This document shows, piece after piece, positions 37,001 through 47,802 of a stretch of DNA of 64,000 bases (its first letter is position 1; each line of letters opens with the position of its first letter). This DNA comes from Shewanella insulae (GTDB taxonomy: Bacteria; Pseudomonadota; Gammaproteobacteria; Enterobacterales; Shewanellaceae). The stretch spans positions 240,778 to 304,777 of the forward strand of contig NZ_WRPA01000004.1 of the NCBI RefSeq assembly GCF_009831655.1, given 5' to 3'. Under the pieces are notes generated by a model that was not told where the DNA came from, did no database searches, and saw only the letters and a list, made by a program, of their open reading frames with translations. The position numbers and the translations under genes were made by a program.

Positions 37001-37077
<77 letters not shown>

Positions 37078-37140
37078 AATTTTTAAATAACGTGGAGACG
37101 TTATTTGCCCTGTTAGGATATGAACCAAGTTCATAGCGAC

Positions 37141-37217
37141 GCGCCCGTAGCTCAGTTGGATAGAGCATCCGCCTTCTAAGCGGATGGCCGCAGGTTCGAA
37201 TCCTGCCGGGCGTACCA
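37141..37217 (+). tRNA. tRNA-Arg (anticodon TCT)
   Basis: The 77-base gene has acceptor GCGCCCG paired with CGGGCGT (the first pair is G-U), anticodon stem TCCGC/GCGGA with loop CTTCTAA, T-arm GGTTCGAATCC, and an encoded CCA. Confidence 0.97.
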
Positions 37218-37224
37218 AATCAGT

Positions 37225-37301
37225 GGTGATTGTAGCTCAGTTGGTAGAGCCCCGGATTGTGATTCCGGTTGTCGTGGGTTCAAGTCCCATCAGTCACCCC
37301 A
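37225..37301 (+). tRNA. tRNA-His (anticodon GTG)
   Basis: The gene has the histidine-specific extra 5' G at 37225 facing C73 at 37298. The acceptor is GTGATTG/CAGTCAC, the anticodon stem CCGGA/TCCGG holds loop TTGTGAT, and CCA is encoded. It lies only seven bases after tRNA-Arg. Confidence 0.97.
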
Positions 37302-37318
37302 CTTCTTTCGAAGAAAAT

Positions 37319-37347
37319 AAAAAAAGCGACCTCTGGTCGCTTTTTTT
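37319..37347 (+). terminator. Terminator of the tRNA operon
   Basis: A perfect stem (AAAAAAAGCGACC and its complement) with a three-base loop ends in seven T residues, 17 bases after tRNA-His. Confidence 0.93.
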
Positions 37348-37553
37348 ACGTCCGTAATTAGAGCTTTGAGGCTCGACTATGCCGAAAACCGTAGCTATAA
37401 TGTCGCGTCTTGATAAATTTCAACTATGTGCGACGACTGCCAAACCCAGTTACCTAGGCATTTTAGTCGTTTTTTTAGATCAAGAAACGAATACCTTAAT
37501 AGTTGATGATTCGGCTATTACAAAAGACGTTTGACATATTTCGAGGTAAAACA

Positions 37554-38858
37554 ATGCAAGTTTCTGTAGAAACAACACAAGGTTTAGAGCGCCGCCTAAC
37601 TATCTCTGTTCCTGCTGAGCAGATTGAAAAAGCCGTTTCTGATAGTTTGAAAAATGAAGCTAAGCGTGCACGTATTCCTGGTTTCCGTCCAGGCAAGGTA
37701 CCTGTAAGCGTGATCAACAAGCGTTATGGTAAAGCGATCCGTCAAGAGATCACTGGTGAAGTGATGCAACGTAACTTCGTTGAAGCCATCATCGCAGAAA
37801 AATTGAACCCAGCGGGTGCACCAACTTTCGTTCCTGGTGAGACCGACGCTGAAAACTTCCAGTTTGTTGCTACCTTCGAAATCTACCCAGAAGTAGAACT
37901 AAAAGGCCTAGATGCGATTGAAGTTGAGCAACCAACTGCCGAAGTAACAGATGCAGACGTTGATGCAATGATCGAAACTCTGCGTAAGCAACACGCTACT
38001 TTCGAAGCCGTTGAGCGTGAAGCTGCCGAAGGCGACAAGGCGAAGATCGACTTCGTTGGTTCTATCGATGGTGAAGAGTTCGAAGGCGGCAAGGCCGAAG
38101 ATTTCGAACTGCAACTAGGTAGCGGCCGTATGATCCCAGGTTTCGAATCTGGCGTTGAAGGTCACAAAGCAGGTGAAACATTCGATATCGAAGTGACTTT
38201 CCCAGAAGACTACCACGCAGAAAACCTGAAGGGTAAAGTGGCTAAGTTCGCTATCACTCTGAAAGAAGTACAAGCGGCTAACCTACCAGAAGTAAATGAC
38301 GAGTTTGCTAAGCTGTTCGGTGTTGCCGACGGCGGCCTGGAAGCGTTGAAGGTTGAGATCCGTAAGAACATGAGCCGTGAGCTTGAGCAAGCCCTTAAGG
38401 CTAATGTGAAAGATCAGGTGCTAAATGGTCTGCTTGAGCAAAACGAGATCGAACTGCCTAAGGCGCTAATCGACGGTGAAGTTAACGTTCTACGTCAGCA
38501 AGCTATGCAGCGTTTCGGTGACCAAGCCGCTAACATGCCTGAGCTACCAGCCGACCTGTTCACCGAGCAAGCCGAGCGCCGCGTAAAAGTGGGTCTGCTA
38601 CTTGGCGAAGTGATCAAGACTAACGAGCTGAAAGCTGACGACGAGCGTGTTCAAGCGCTGATCGCTTCTATGGCTTCTGCTTACGAAGATCCGAAGGAAG
38701 TTATTGAATACTACAATAACAACCAAGAGATGATGCAGAACATGCGCAATGTTGCGCTAGAAGAGCAAGCTGTTGAAGAATTGCTGAAAACAGCCAAGGT
38801 TACCGAGAAAGCCGTTCAATTCGAAGAATTTATGAACAAGGCTACCGGTCGCGCGTAA
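37554..38858 (+). CDS. tig: Trigger factor, ribosome-associated chaperone and prolyl isomerase
   Basis: The 434-residue protein starts at ATG 37554 behind GAGG; the frame extends upstream to 37503 without homology. The ribosome-binding signature is GFRPGKVP (with the family's GxRxGKxP), followed by an FKBP domain (about 155-245, [20 protein letters not shown]) and a long helical C-terminal domain. It binds nascent chains at the exit tunnel. Its place upstream of clpP-clpX-lon is conserved in gammaproteobacteria. Confidence 0.97.
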   Translation: MQVSVETTQGLERRLTISVPAEQIEKAVSDSLKNEAKRARIPGFRPGKVPVSVINKRYGKAIRQEITGEVMQRNFVEAIIAEKLNPAGAPTFVPGETDAENFQFVATFEIYPEVELKGLDAIEVEQPTAEVTDADVDAMIETLRKQHATFEAVEREAAEGDKAKIDFVGSIDGEEFEGGKAEDFELQLGSGRMIPGFESGVEGHKAGETFDIEVTFPEDYHAENLKGKVAKFAITLKEVQAANLPEVNDEFAKLFGVADGGLEALKVEIRKNMSRELEQALKANVKDQVLNGLLEQNEIELPKALIDGEVNVLRQQAMQRFGDQAANMPELPADLFTEQAERRVKVGLLLGEVIKTNELKADDERVQALIASMASAYEDPKEVIEYYNNNQEMMQNMRNVALEEQAVEELLKTAKVTEKAVQFEEFMNKATGRA

Positions 38859-38864
38859 CCTATG

Positions 38865-38896
38865 CTTGACTTAAATGGCTGTTAGCCATTTATAAT
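38865..38896 (+). promoter_or_regulatory. Overlapping sigma32-like and sigma70-like promoter of clpP
   Basis: CTTGACT (38865-38871), a 13-base spacer and GCCATTTA (38885-38892) resemble the heat-shock consensus CTTGAAA-N13-CCCCATNT. TATAAT at 38891-38896 could serve sigma70 with TTGACT, though 19 bases apart. A 9-base perfect hairpin (TAAATGGCT/AGCCATTTA, 38872-38892) fills the spacer. Confidence 0.6.
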
Positions 38897-38947
38897 GGCT
38901 CGTATGAGGCTCCTCATGCGGGCCGTTTTTATTTAGGGAAGTTAATA

Positions 38948-39559
38948 ATGCAAAATGCGCCAGAATCAGTACTGAATGCACTTGTGCCTATGGTCGTTGA
39001 ACAAACTGCCAAAGGGGAACGTTCATATGATATTTATTCTCGTCTGCTTAAAGAGAGGGTGATCTTTCTCGTCGGTCAGGTCGAGGAGCATATGGCAAAC
39101 CTGATTGTCGCTCAGCTACTGTTCCTCGAGTCAGAGAGCCCAGATAAAGATATCTACCTTTATATCAACTCTCCCGGTGGCTCAGTTACGGCGGGGATGG
39201 CGATTTATGATACCATGCAGTTTATTAAGCCTAACGTAAGCACAGTCTGTATCGGTCAGGCCGCCAGTATGGGCGCCTTCCTGCTTGCCGGTGGTGCCAA
39301 GGGTAAGCGTCACTGTCTGCCAAACTCACGTGTGATGATCCATCAGCCATTGGGTGGCTTCCAGGGCCAGGCCTCTGATATCGCGATTCACGCACAAGAG
39401 ATTTTGGGTATTAAGAACAAGCTAAACCAGATGCTTGCCGACCATACCGGTCAGCCTCTGGAAGTGATCGAGCGCGATACGGATCGCGATAATTTCATGA
39501 GTGCAACTGAGGCGGAAGCCTACGGATTGGTTGACTCTGTGCTCGATAAACGAGGCTGA
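38948..39559 (+). CDS. clpP: ClpP, ATP-dependent protease proteolytic subunit
   Basis: The 203-residue serine protease forms the tetradecamer that degrades proteins unfolded by ClpX or ClpA. Catalytic residues visible are Ser107 (QAASMGAF) and His132 (MIHQPLGG); an aspartate in the ERDTDRDNF region completes the triad. A short propeptide precedes the mature start, as in E. coli ClpP. It lies 89 bases after tig and 84 before clpX. Confidence 0.98.
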   Translation: MQNAPESVLNALVPMVVEQTAKGERSYDIYSRLLKERVIFLVGQVEEHMANLIVAQLLFLESESPDKDIYLYINSPGGSVTAGMAIYDTMQFIKPNVSTVCIGQAASMGAFLLAGGAKGKRHCLPNSRVMIHQPLGGFQGQASDIAIHAQEILGIKNKLNQMLADHTGQPLEVIERDTDRDNFMSATEAEAYGLVDSVLDKRG

Positions 39560-39643
39560 TATTTGTCGCTTGCTGAGCTATGATCAGTAAAAGGCGTAAG
39601 AAAAGAATTGTGCAGTGAGTGAAACTGCAAAAGAGGTAAACTA

Positions 39644-40924
39644 ATGGGCGACAACAAAAGTAACGGTGATAGCGGGAAACTGCTGTACTGCTCTTTTTGT
39701 GGAAAGAGTCAGCATGAGGTTCGAAAGCTCATTGCCGGCCCTTCTGTGTATGTATGTGACGAGTGTGTAGAGCTTTGCAATGATATTATCCGTGAAGAGA
39801 TCCGTGAGATATCGCCAAAGCAAGATCAAGATAGATTACCTACGCCACATGAGCTCAGAGCGCATCTTGACGACTATGTCATAGGTCAGGAGAAGGCTAA
39901 GAAAGTCTTATCTGTTGCTGTATATAATCACTATAAGCGTTTAAAGAATGCCGGTCCTAAAGACGGTGTCGAACTGGGTAAGAGTAACATCTTGCTTATC
40001 GGCCCTACGGGTAGTGGTAAGACGCTGCTTGCCGAGACCTTAGCTCGGTTCTTGAATGTGCCTTTTACCATGGCTGATGCCACCACGCTGACCGAAGCCG
40101 GTTATGTGGGTGAGGATGTCGAAAACATCATTCAGAAGCTGCTGCAAAAATGCGACTACGATGTCGAGAAGGCGCAACGTGGCATCGTCTATATCGATGA
40201 GATCGATAAGATCAGCCGTAAGTCGGATAACCCTTCAATTACCCGCGACGTGTCCGGTGAAGGCGTGCAGCAGGCCCTGCTTAAGCTGATCGAAGGCACA
40301 GTGGCGGCCGTACCTCCTCAGGGTGGACGTAAACACCCGCAGCAGGAGTTCTTGCAGGTCGATACCTCTAAGATCCTCTTCGTCTGTGGCGGTGCCTTTG
40401 CGGGTCTCGAGAAGGTGATCGAGCAGCGTTCTCACGTCGGTACCGGCATAGGCTTCGGCGCCGAGGTGAAAGGCGAGGCCGATAAGGCGACCATCTCTGA
40501 TGTCTTGTTGCAGGTAGAGCCGGAAGATCTGGTGAAATATGGTCTGATCCCTGAGTTCATCGGTCGTCTGCCTGTTCTGGCTACCCTGGCTGAGCTGGAT
40601 GAAGCCGCCCTGATTCAGATCCTGTCTGAGCCTAAGAACGCGCTGACTAAGCAGTTTGCCGCGCTGTTTGAGATGGAAGGGGTTGCGCTGGAGTTCAGAG
40701 AAGACGCGCTTAAGGCGATTGCCCTGAAGGCAATGGAGCGTAAAACGGGTGCTCGTGGCCTGCGTTCAATCGTCGAAGGCATACTGCTGGATATCATGTA
40801 CGACCTGCCATCGACAGAAAACGTAGCCAAGGTGGTTATTGATGAGTCTGTGGTGAAGGGCGAGTCTGCTCCTATCCTCATCTACGAAGCCAGTGAGACG
40901 CAAGCGGCTGTGGCTGAACAATAA
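39644..40924 (+). CDS. clpX: ClpX, AAA+ unfoldase of the ClpXP protease
   Basis: The 426-residue ATPase has an N-terminal zinc domain (Cys16, Cys19, Cys38, Cys41), Walker A GPTGSGKT (120-127), Walker [10 protein letters not shown], and sensor regions. The IGF loop needed for ClpP docking is seen as [10 protein letters not shown]. It recognises tagged substrates such as ssrA peptides. ATG 39644 follows GAGGTAAACTA. A terminator follows the gene. Confidence 0.98.
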   Translation: MGDNKSNGDSGKLLYCSFCGKSQHEVRKLIAGPSVYVCDECVELCNDIIREEIREISPKQDQDRLPTPHELRAHLDDYVIGQEKAKKVLSVAVYNHYKRLKNAGPKDGVELGKSNILLIGPTGSGKTLLAETLARFLNVPFTMADATTLTEAGYVGEDVENIIQKLLQKCDYDVEKAQRGIVYIDEIDKISRKSDNPSITRDVSGEGVQQALLKLIEGTVAAVPPQGGRKHPQQEFLQVDTSKILFVCGGAFAGLEKVIEQRSHVGTGIGFGAEVKGEADKATISDVLLQVEPEDLVKYGLIPEFIGRLPVLATLAELDEAALIQILSEPKNALTKQFAALFEMEGVALEFREDALKAIALKAMERKTGARGLRSIVEGILLDIMYDLPSTENVAKVVIDESVVKGESAPILIYEASETQAAVAEQ

Positions 40925-40952
40925 TTCGGCTAACACTAAGCGAAACAAACAT

Positions 40953-40979
40953 AAAGGAGTCCAGTGGGCTCCTTTTTTT
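40953..40979 (+). terminator. Terminator after clpX
   Basis: AAAGGAG/CTCCTTT with an inner TCC/GGG pairing (one G-U) and a three-base loop is followed by a T run, 28 bases after the clpX stop. Confidence 0.88.
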
Positions 40980-40987
40980 ATTTTTGC

Positions 40988-41016
40988 CATTGAAACCCAC
41001 TGAAACACCCCAATAT
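40988..41016 (+). promoter_or_regulatory. sigma32-type heat-shock promoter of lon
   Basis: CATTGAAA (40988-40995), a 12-base spacer, and CCCCAATAT (41008-41016) resemble the sigma32 consensus. The site lies 35 bases before the lon ATG and after the clpX terminator, so lon has its own heat-shock start. lon is a known sigma32 target in E. coli. Confidence 0.75.
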
Positions 41017-41050
41017 ACTCATTAATATTGTTACCAAACGGAATCGAGCT

Positions 41051-43408
41051 ATGACCTTAGAGCGTGAAGCGCGAATCGAACTCCCGGTACTGCCATTGAG
41101 AGACGTGGTGGTTTACCCCCATATGGTTATTCCCCTGTTTGTCGGTCGGGAAAAATCTATTCGCTGCCTGGAAGCGGCGATGGAGCAAGATAAGCAGATT
41201 ATATTAGTGGCCCAGCGCGATGCTGAATTAGATGAGCCGACCAGCGATGATATCTTCGAGGTCGGTACCGTCGCCTCTATCTTGCAACTGCTCAAACTGC
41301 CTGACGGCACTGTGAAGGTGCTGGTCGAAGGTGGCCAACGTGCCCGAATTGACAAGTACACTCAAGAGACCGAATTTTTTGTAGCGACTGCCCAATACCT
41401 CGAATCGGAAGAACTTGCCGATAAGGAAGAGGAGGTGTTGGTACGTTCGGCTATCGGCCAGTTCGAAGGTTATATCAAGCTAAACAAGAAGATCCCGCCT
41501 GAGGTGTTGACCTCACTGTCGGGTATCGATGAGGCTGCACGCCTTGCCGATACCATGGCGGCCCATATGCCGTTGAAGCTGGAAGATAAGCAGGCGGTCC
41601 TCGAGATGGTGAACGTTTCCGAGCGTCTGGAATACCTGATGGCCATGATGGAGTCGGAAATCGATCTGCTTCAGGTGGAGAAGCGTATCCGCTCTCGCGT
41701 CAAGAAGCAGATGGAGAAGAGCCAGCGCGAGTATTATCTGAACGAGCAGATGAAGGCGATTCAGAAGGAGCTTGGGGATATCGACGAGTCTCACGATGAG
41801 TTCGAGACACTGACCCGCAAGATTGAAGAAGCCGGCATGCCGAGCGAGGCCAAAGAGAAGGCCACCGCCGAGCTCAACAAGCTGAAGATGATGTCGCCAA
41901 TGTCGGCAGAGGCCACGGTAGTGCGCAGCTATGTCGACTGGATGATCTCTGTGCCCTGGAAACAGCGCTCTAAGATTAAGCGCGATCTGGCTAAGGCGCA
42001 GGATGTGCTCGACACCGACCATTATGGTCTGGAGAAGGTCAAAGAGCGTATCCTCGAGTATCTGGCGGTGCAGAGCCGCGTGAAGCAGCTCAAGGGACCT
42101 ATCCTATGTCTGGTAGGCCCACCGGGTGTGGGTAAGACCTCTCTGGGACAATCTATCGCCAAGGCAACAGGCCGTAAATATGTGCGTGTGGCGCTCGGCG
42201 GCGTGCGAGACGAGGCGGAGATCCGCGGTCATCGCCGTACCTATATCGGTTCAATGCCGGGCAAGGTGATCCAGAAGATGTCCAAGGTAGGCGTGAAGAA
42301 CCCACTCTTCCTGCTCGATGAGATAGATAAGATGAGCAGTGACATGCGTGGTGACCCGGCGTCGGCACTACTTGAGGTGTTAGACCCTGAGCAAAATGCG
42401 ACCTTTAGCGACCACTACCTGGAAGTGGATTATGATCTTAGCGATGTGATGTTCGTTGCGACCTCTAACTCGATGAACATCCCTGGGCCGCTGCTGGACC
42501 GTATGGAGGTTATTCGCCTGTCGGGTTACACCGAAGATGAGAAGCTTAACATCGCTAAGCAGCACCTGCTGCCTAAGCAGATTGAGCGGAACGGCCTTAA
42601 GGCCAGTGAAGTCAACGTCGATGATAGTGCCATCATAGGCATTATTCGCTACTACACCCGTGAAGCAGGTGTGCGTGCGCTGGAGCGTGAGCTGTCTAAG
42701 ATCTGTCGTAAGGTGGTCAAGCAGATCCTGCTCGACAAGTCGGTGAAGCATGTAGATGTCAACCAAGATAACCTCAAGTCTTTCCTGGGTGTACAGCGCT
42801 TCGACTATGGTAAGGCCGAGTCGAACAACCAGATTGGTCAGGTCACAGGCCTTGCCTGGACCGAAGTGGGGGGCGATCTGCTTACCATCGAAGCCACCTC
42901 AGTACCGGGTAAGGGCAAGCTAACCTATACGGGGTCACTGGGTGACGTGATGCAGGAGTCGATTCAGGCAGCCATGACAGTGGTGCGTGCCCGCGCCGAG
43001 CAGCTGGGTATTAACCCAGATTTCTACGAGAAACGTGACATACACGTGCATGTCCCAGAAGGGGCGACGCCGAAGGATGGTCCTTCTGCCGGTGCAGCCA
43101 TGTGTACCGCACTGGTTTCTAGCCTGACCGGTAACCCAGTACGTGCCGATGTGGCCATGACGGGGGAAATCACCTTGCGTGGTGAGGTCTTGCCTATCGG
43201 CGGCCTGAAAGAGAAGCTGCTGGCGGCCCATCGCGGTGGCACTAAGCTGGTGCTTATTCCTAAAGAGAACGAGCGTGACCTTGAGGAGATCCCGGCCAAC
43301 GTAGTGGCAGATCTGGAGATAAAGCCGGTACGCTGGGTCGATGAAGTCCTTAAGCTGGCGTTAGAACAACCAATCGAAGGCTTTGAAGTTGTTAAAAATT
43401 TGGTCTAA
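41051..43408 (+). CDS. lon: Lon ATP-dependent protease
   Basis: The 785-residue protein combines an N-terminal substrate domain ([20 protein letters not shown]), an AAA+ domain with Walker A GPPGVGKT (356-363) and Walker [10 protein letters not shown], and a C-terminal protease with the Ser679/Lys722 dyad (DGPSAGAAM and [11 protein letters not shown]). The numbering is the same as in E. coli Lon. It degrades misfolded and regulatory proteins in the cytoplasm. Confidence 0.98.
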   Translation: MTLEREARIELPVLPLRDVVVYPHMVIPLFVGREKSIRCLEAAMEQDKQIILVAQRDAELDEPTSDDIFEVGTVASILQLLKLPDGTVKVLVEGGQRARIDKYTQETEFFVATAQYLESEELADKEEEVLVRSAIGQFEGYIKLNKKIPPEVLTSLSGIDEAARLADTMAAHMPLKLEDKQAVLEMVNVSERLEYLMAMMESEIDLLQVEKRIRSRVKKQMEKSQREYYLNEQMKAIQKELGDIDESHDEFETLTRKIEEAGMPSEAKEKATAELNKLKMMSPMSAEATVVRSYVDWMISVPWKQRSKIKRDLAKAQDVLDTDHYGLEKVKERILEYLAVQSRVKQLKGPILCLVGPPGVGKTSLGQSIAKATGRKYVRVALGGVRDEAEIRGHRRTYIGSMPGKVIQKMSKVGVKNPLFLLDEIDKMSSDMRGDPASALLEVLDPEQNATFSDHYLEVDYDLSDVMFVATSNSMNIPGPLLDRMEVIRLSGYTEDEKLNIAKQHLLPKQIERNGLKASEVNVDDSAIIGIIRYYTREAGVRALERELSKICRKVVKQILLDKSVKHVDVNQDNLKSFLGVQRFDYGKAESNNQIGQVTGLAWTEVGGDLLTIEATSVPGKGKLTYTGSLGDVMQESIQAAMTVVRARAEQLGINPDFYEKRDIHVHVPEGATPKDGPSAGAAMCTALVSSLTGNPVRADVAMTGEITLRGEVLPIGGLKEKLLAAHRGGTKLVLIPKENERDLEEIPANVVADLEIKPVRWVDEVLKLALEQPIEGFEVVKNLV

Positions 43409-43571
43409 CGCAAGAAAATGCCTATTTGCATTAAAAAAAATGCAAAAAGGGGCTTTTTAAAATCTAAACCTGTGGTAGCCTAGGTCTGTGGATAGCATTT
43501 TAGCTGCAGCCCTTGGCGCTGCTGGTTTTTAGGCTTATTCCAATTTTATTTCTTAGGTTTTCCTATTTGGC

Positions 43572-43600
43572 TTGAACTTTAGTTTCAAGCTTGTTATAAA
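43572..43600 (+). promoter_or_regulatory. Promoter of hupB
   Basis: TTGAAC (43572-43577) and TATAAA (43595-43600) are spaced by 17 bases, 68 bases before the hupB ATG. A GCTTGAA/TTCAAGC inverted repeat covers the -35 element. Confidence 0.7.
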
Positions 43601-43667
43601 AAGCCTCCGCAGACCGCTCTAGAGAAGGATTTGGTTGCGGCGCAAAAATTAAATTCAAGGGGATGAC

Positions 43668-43940
43668 ATGAACAAATCTGAACTAATCGAGAAAATCGCT
43701 TCTGGCGCTGATATTTCTAAAGCAGCAGCTGGTCGTGCTCTAGATTCTTTTATTTCTGCTGTGACTGACGGCCTAAAAGATGGCGATAAAATTTCTCTAG
43801 TTGGTTTTGGTACTTTTGAAGTGCGTCAACGTGCAGAGCGTACTGGTCGCAACCCACAGACTGGTAAAGAGATCAAGATTGCTGCAGCAAACATTCCAGC
43901 ATTCAAGGCCGGTAAAGCACTTAAAGACGCTGTAAACTAA
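43668..43940 (+). CDS. hupB: HU-beta, histone-like DNA-binding protein
   Basis: The 90-residue protein is a full-length HU subunit: [40 protein letters not shown] (the beta-arm with the RNPQTG tip), and [18 protein letters not shown]. It compacts and bends DNA without sequence preference. The ATG follows AAGGGGATGAC. Codon use is strongly biased, as in highly expressed genes. The position between lon and ppiD supports HU-beta rather than HU-alpha. Confidence 0.97.
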   Translation: MNKSELIEKIASGADISKAAAGRALDSFISAVTDGLKDGDKISLVGFGTFEVRQRAERTGRNPQTGKEIKIAAANIPAFKAGKALKDAVN

Positions 43941-43985
43941 GAAACGCTTAGTTAAGGTGGCCTTTGTAAACCTTACTAGTTTGAT

Positions 43986-44010
43986 AAGCACTGTTTAGAC
44001 AGTGCTTTTT
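43986..44010 (+). terminator. First terminator after hupB
   Basis: The nine-base perfect stem AAGCACTGT/ACAGTGCTT with a TTAG loop is followed by TTT. Confidence 0.85.
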
Positions 44011-44103
44011 ACGAGTAGGGGTTTTGATAATGTAAACTCTCATTATCAAGCCGTTGGCCTAACATTACGCACTGTGTAAACTAGGTCTACAAATTACAAA
44101 AAT

Positions 44104-44140
44104 GGCGCATCCTCCAATAGGTGATGCGCCTTTTTATTTT
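44104..44140 (+). terminator. Second, tandem terminator before ppiD
   Basis: The stem GGCGCATC/GATGCGCC is followed by TTTTTATTTTT. It lies 100 bases beyond the first hupB terminator and 24 before ppiD. This location may let it act as an attenuator of ppiD. Confidence 0.8.
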
Positions 44141-44163
44141 TATTGCAATGAGCGAGAAGTCTG

Positions 44164-46029
44164 ATGTTAGAAAAGATTCGCGAAGGTTCACAGGGCGTGA
44201 TTGCTAAAGGCATTCTCGTCGTTGTTATTTTGTCCTTTGCATTTACTGGCGTGAGTAGCTATTTAGGTTCATCTTCTGAACCGAGCGCGGCTACGGTTAA
44301 TGGTGAAGAGATCAGTAAATCTGCACTGGAGCAAGCCTATCAAAGCGAGCGAGCTCGATTAGAGCAGCAACTGGGTGATATGTACAATACATTGGCTAGC
44401 AACGAGAGTTACCTGGCTAGTGTGAAGCAGAATGTATTAGAGCGTTTGATTGCCGATAAGTTGGTGGATCAAGCCGCTGCCGACCTGGGACTCAGAGTGT
44501 CTGATCAACAGATCAAGACGGCTATCATGAATGAGCCCGCCTTCCAAACCGACGGTCAGTTTGATAACGACCGTTACCTTGCCCTTATCCGTCAGCTGGG
44601 TTATCAAGCCAACAGTTTCCGTGACATGATGCGTGGTGACATGACCCGTCGTCAATTGGTGGTTACCCTTGTCGGTTCAGAATTTGTGTTGCCGGGTGAA
44701 GCCGAATACCTGGCTCAGATCCAGGGACAGACGCGTGATATTCGTTACCAAATTGTCGACGCCGAGCCGTTATTGGCGGGGGTAAGCGTGAGCGACGAAG
44801 AGGCTAACACCTATTATCAACAGAATCAGTCGCTGTTCGTGCGTCCTGAGACTATCGCACTGGATTATATTGAGCTGAGTGCCGACCAGTTGGCTTCGGC
44901 TATCCAGGTTAGTGATGAAGAAGCTAAGACATATTACGACGAGAATAAGGCGCAGTACCTGCAGGCTGAAAAGCGTCTAGCCGCGCATATCCTAGTGAGC
45001 CTGGGTGATGATGAAGATGCCGCTAAGGCTAAGGCCGAAGCGATCCTGGCTAAGCTTCAGGCGGGTGAAGACTTCGAAGCACTGGCTAAGAGTGATTCAG
45101 ATGACAGCTTTAGCGGTGAGCAAGGTGGTAAGCTGGATTGGTTTGAGCAAGGTGTGATGGAAGCCCCTTTCGATGAGGCGCTATTTGCCTTGGAAAAAGG
45201 TCAGTATTCAGGCATCGTCAAGACAAGTTTCGGTTATCACATCGTTAAGCTACTCGATCTACAGGCCGCATCGACCTCACCTTTCGAGGCGGTAAAAGAC
45301 AAGATCGTTGCACAGATCCAGCAAGACAAGGCTATCAACGAGTTTTACACCCTGCAGCAGCGTTTGTCTGACGTGAGCTATGAGGTGCCAGACACCCTAG
45401 CCGAAGCCGCTAAAGAAGTTGGCGTGGCGGTTAAGACCAGCCCGGTATTTACTCGCGACAATGCCCCTGAGCCGCTTGACTCGGCAGATGTGATTAAGGC
45501 GGCTTTCTCTAACACTGTATTGCTTGATGGTATGAACAGTGATGTGATCGAACTGGGCGATAACCATGTGATCGTGGTGCGTGTGAATAAACACTCGGCT
45601 GCGGGCACCATGGAGTTTGCCGAGGTGAAGGCGACGATTATTGAACGCCTCAAGCAAGACAAGGCCAACGAGTTGGCTCGCGATAAGGCTCAAGAGGTCA
45701 TGGCTGCCATTAAGGGGGGGGAAATCCCTACCGATATGATAGCGCGTACCGAGCTTAGCCGTGGCGAGCAAGGTATCGATACTTCAATCGTCAGCAAGGC
45801 ATTCGAGATGGCGCAGCCTGGTAGCGACTTGGTGGTAGATACCGCCGCTCTGGCAAATGGTTATGCCGTGGTGATCCTCGATAAGGTGAATCAGCCTGAG
45901 AGTGTCGATGAGAGCCTGGTAACTGCTCTTAAGCAGCGATTGAACTCACAGTATAGTGAGAACGATTACCGCGCGCTTATCGCTGCATTGAAGGCTCAGG
46001 CGGAAGTGGTTTATACACCTGCCGAGTAG
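44164..46029 (+). CDS. ppiD: PpiD, membrane-anchored periplasmic folding factor
   Basis: The 621-residue protein has one N-terminal membrane anchor (about 16-35, IAKGILVVVILSFAFTGVSS), a SurA-like chaperone region, a parvulin domain at about 265-365 (EKRLAAHILVSLG, GGKLDWFEQGVMEAPFDEAL, SFGYHIVKLL), and a second chaperone part. It attaches to the SecYEG translocon and helps newly exported outer-membrane proteins. A terminator follows it. Confidence 0.95.
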   Translation: MLEKIREGSQGVIAKGILVVVILSFAFTGVSSYLGSSSEPSAATVNGEEISKSALEQAYQSERARLEQQLGDMYNTLASNESYLASVKQNVLERLIADKLVDQAAADLGLRVSDQQIKTAIMNEPAFQTDGQFDNDRYLALIRQLGYQANSFRDMMRGDMTRRQLVVTLVGSEFVLPGEAEYLAQIQGQTRDIRYQIVDAEPLLAGVSVSDEEANTYYQQNQSLFVRPETIALDYIELSADQLASAIQVSDEEAKTYYDENKAQYLQAEKRLAAHILVSLGDDEDAAKAKAEAILAKLQAGEDFEALAKSDSDDSFSGEQGGKLDWFEQGVMEAPFDEALFALEKGQYSGIVKTSFGYHIVKLLDLQAASTSPFEAVKDKIVAQIQQDKAINEFYTLQQRLSDVSYEVPDTLAEAAKEVGVAVKTSPVFTRDNAPEPLDSADVIKAAFSNTVLLDGMNSDVIELGDNHVIVVRVNKHSAAGTMEFAEVKATIIERLKQDKANELARDKAQEVMAAIKGGEIPTDMIARTELSRGEQGIDTSIVSKAFEMAQPGSDLVVDTAALANGYAVVILDKVNQPESVDESLVTALKQRLNSQYSENDYRALIAALKAQAEVVYTPAE

Positions 46030-46056
46030 CTCATCTTAAAAACAGAATGAGTCGTC

Positions 46057-46085
46057 AAAAGCCAGTCCTTGTGACTGGCTTTTTT
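46057..46085 (+). terminator. Terminator after ppiD
   Basis: The 11-base arm AAAAGCCAGTC pairs with GACTGGCTTTT around a five-base loop, followed by more T. Confidence 0.9.
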
Positions 46086-46448
46086 GTGCCTCTATATTCC
46101 TGAGCGGGTCTGAGCGAGTAACACTTTGACGAGAGGCCGTTCATCTGTGTAGGGTTGAACTTCTGCCTTGGTTAGCACTTAGGTGTTAACTTTAATGGTG
46201 GGGCGCTGCATCGATGTTTCCGCATCAGCAGACCTACCTCAGTAGTGTCGATCGAGGTGTATCGAGTTAGGTGTATTGAGGGACTACAACAATACTTGCT
46301 GCTTCCATCTGCATGTAAGAGCGCTTTAAGTGCTTCTTATCGGCTCACAGAGAAGCAATTAGCAAGGCTTTGAGGTCATATGGGGGATCTTTGAATAGAG
46401 GCGTTCTCGGCGCACTGAGACGGTCATGGGCTCCATTAGCCAGAAACA
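46086..46448. other. Gene-free region between ppiD and fabV
   Basis: The 363 bases lie between convergent genes and their terminators. I find no supported reading frame, RNA gene or long repeat; only a short diverged repeat around GAGGTGTATCGAGTTAGG at 46253-46270. Confidence 0.5.
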
Positions 46449-46478
46449 AAAAAGCCACGGCGATAGCCGTGGCTTTTT
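46449..46478 (-). terminator. Terminator after fabV
   Basis: The arms AAAAAGCCACGG and CCGTGGCTTTTT are perfect complements around a six-base loop, 18 bases past the fabV stop; the T run is on the minus strand. Confidence 0.9.
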
Positions 46479-46495
46479 ATCGATGAGCGAGCGGT

Positions 46496-47698
46496 TTAGA
46501 ACTGCTCGACGTCGAAGTTTACCTCTGGGTTCACATCGGCGTCATAGTCAACAGACTCAATACCGAAGCCGAACAGCTTGAGGAACTCTTCCTTGTACTC
46601 ACGGTAATCTGTGAGTTCGCTGAGGTTCTCTGTTGTGATGGTCGGCCATAGGTCGCGGCAGTGCTGTTGAATGTCGTCGCGTAGCTCCCAGTCGTCCAGA
46701 CGCAGGCGGTTAGCCTCGTCGACAGCCGGCGCTGCGCCATCGGCGCGGTAGAGGCGCTCGTGGAACATACGGTTGATCTGTTCCTGACAGCCTTCGTGTA
46801 GCCCCTCTTCGCGCATCTTCTTAAATACCATGGCGATGTAGAGTGGCATCACCGGAATGGCCGAGCTTGCCTGAGTGACCACACTCTTGAGCACGGCGAC
46901 GTTGGCGCTGCCGCCAGTGGCCGATAGCTTGTCGTTGAGAGCGTGCGCTGCGCGGTCCAGATCCATCTTGGCCTTACCCAGGGCACCGTGCCAGTAGATA
47001 GGCCAGGTCAGTTCGGTACCTATGTAGCTGTAGGCAACTGTCTTACAGTCTGGGCTCAGTACGCCAGCCTCGGCCAGGGCGTTGACCCACAGTTCCCAAT
47101 CCTGACCGCCCATGACGGTAATAGTATCTTGAATTTCTTGCTCGGTGGCAGGCTCTACACTGGTTTCGATGATCAGATCTTTGTTGGTATCAACCGCTGT
47201 TGATTTGTATGGCTCGCCAATCGGCTTAAGTGAAGAGCGCACCAGCTCACCACTGTCAGGCAGTTTCCTTACCGGAGAGGCCAGTGAGTAGACCACCATG
47301 TCGACCTGACCCAGATCTTGCTTGATCAGCTCGATCGCCTTCTGCTTGGCCTCATGGCTGAAGGCGTCGCAGTTCAGGCTCTTAGAGTAGAGGCCGTCTT
47401 GCTTTGCAAACTTGTCGAAGGCCGCTGAGTTATACCAGCCAGCCGTACCAGGCTTAGTCTCGGTACCTGGTTTTTCAAAAAAGACGCCGAGGGTTGCCGC
47501 GCCGCTGCCGTAGGCTGCCGCGATGCGTGAAGATAGACCATAGCCACTTGAAGAGCCGATCACTAATACTTTCTTAGGGCCGTTGGCGACAGGGCCTTTT
47601 GCCTTAGTGATGTTGATTTGCTCTAGTACATTTGCTTCACAGCCAACCGGATGAGTGGTGGTACAAATAAAGCCACGTGTTTTGGGTTTGATTATCAT
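46496..47698 (-). CDS. fabV: FabV, NADH-dependent enoyl-ACP reductase
   Basis: The 400-residue enzyme does the last step of fatty acid elongation. It opens [20 protein letters not shown], has the NAD-binding [20 protein letters not shown], and the FabV-specific Tyr-X8-Lys catalytic pair at Tyr235 and Lys244 ([10 protein letters not shown]). FabV is the triclosan-resistant isozyme that replaces FabI in Vibrio, Pseudomonas and Shewanella. It lies next to sapFDCBA, the position of fabI in E. coli. Confidence 0.96.
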   Translation of the reverse strand: MIIKPKTRGFICTTTHPVGCEANVLEQINITKAKGPVANGPKKVLVIGSSSGYGLSSRIAAAYGSGAATLGVFFEKPGTETKPGTAGWYNSAAFDKFAKQDGLYSKSLNCDAFSHEAKQKAIELIKQDLGQVDMVVYSLASPVRKLPDSGELVRSSLKPIGEPYKSTAVDTNKDLIIETSVEPATEQEIQDTITVMGGQDWELWVNALAEAGVLSPDCKTVAYSYIGTELTWPIYWHGALGKAKMDLDRAAHALNDKLSATGGSANVAVLKSVVTQASSAIPVMPLYIAMVFKKMREEGLHEGCQEQINRMFHERLYRADGAAPAVDEANRLRLDDWELRDDIQQHCRDLWPTITTENLSELTDYREYKEEFLKLFGFGIESVDYDADVNPEVNFDVEQF

Positions 47699-47802
47699 GT
47701 TTCTGCTTCTCTTGAAAAAGTGCCATAAGGATAATTAAACCAAGCTGAAATGGCACACTTTTTTTAATAATAAGACGTTAATGTTCCAGTGGTTGGAGCA
47801 GT

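Noticed and set aside
46086..46448. Possible small gene or RNA between ppiD and fabV
   Set aside because: No reading frame with a ribosome site and no stable RNA-like structure was seen outside the two terminators.
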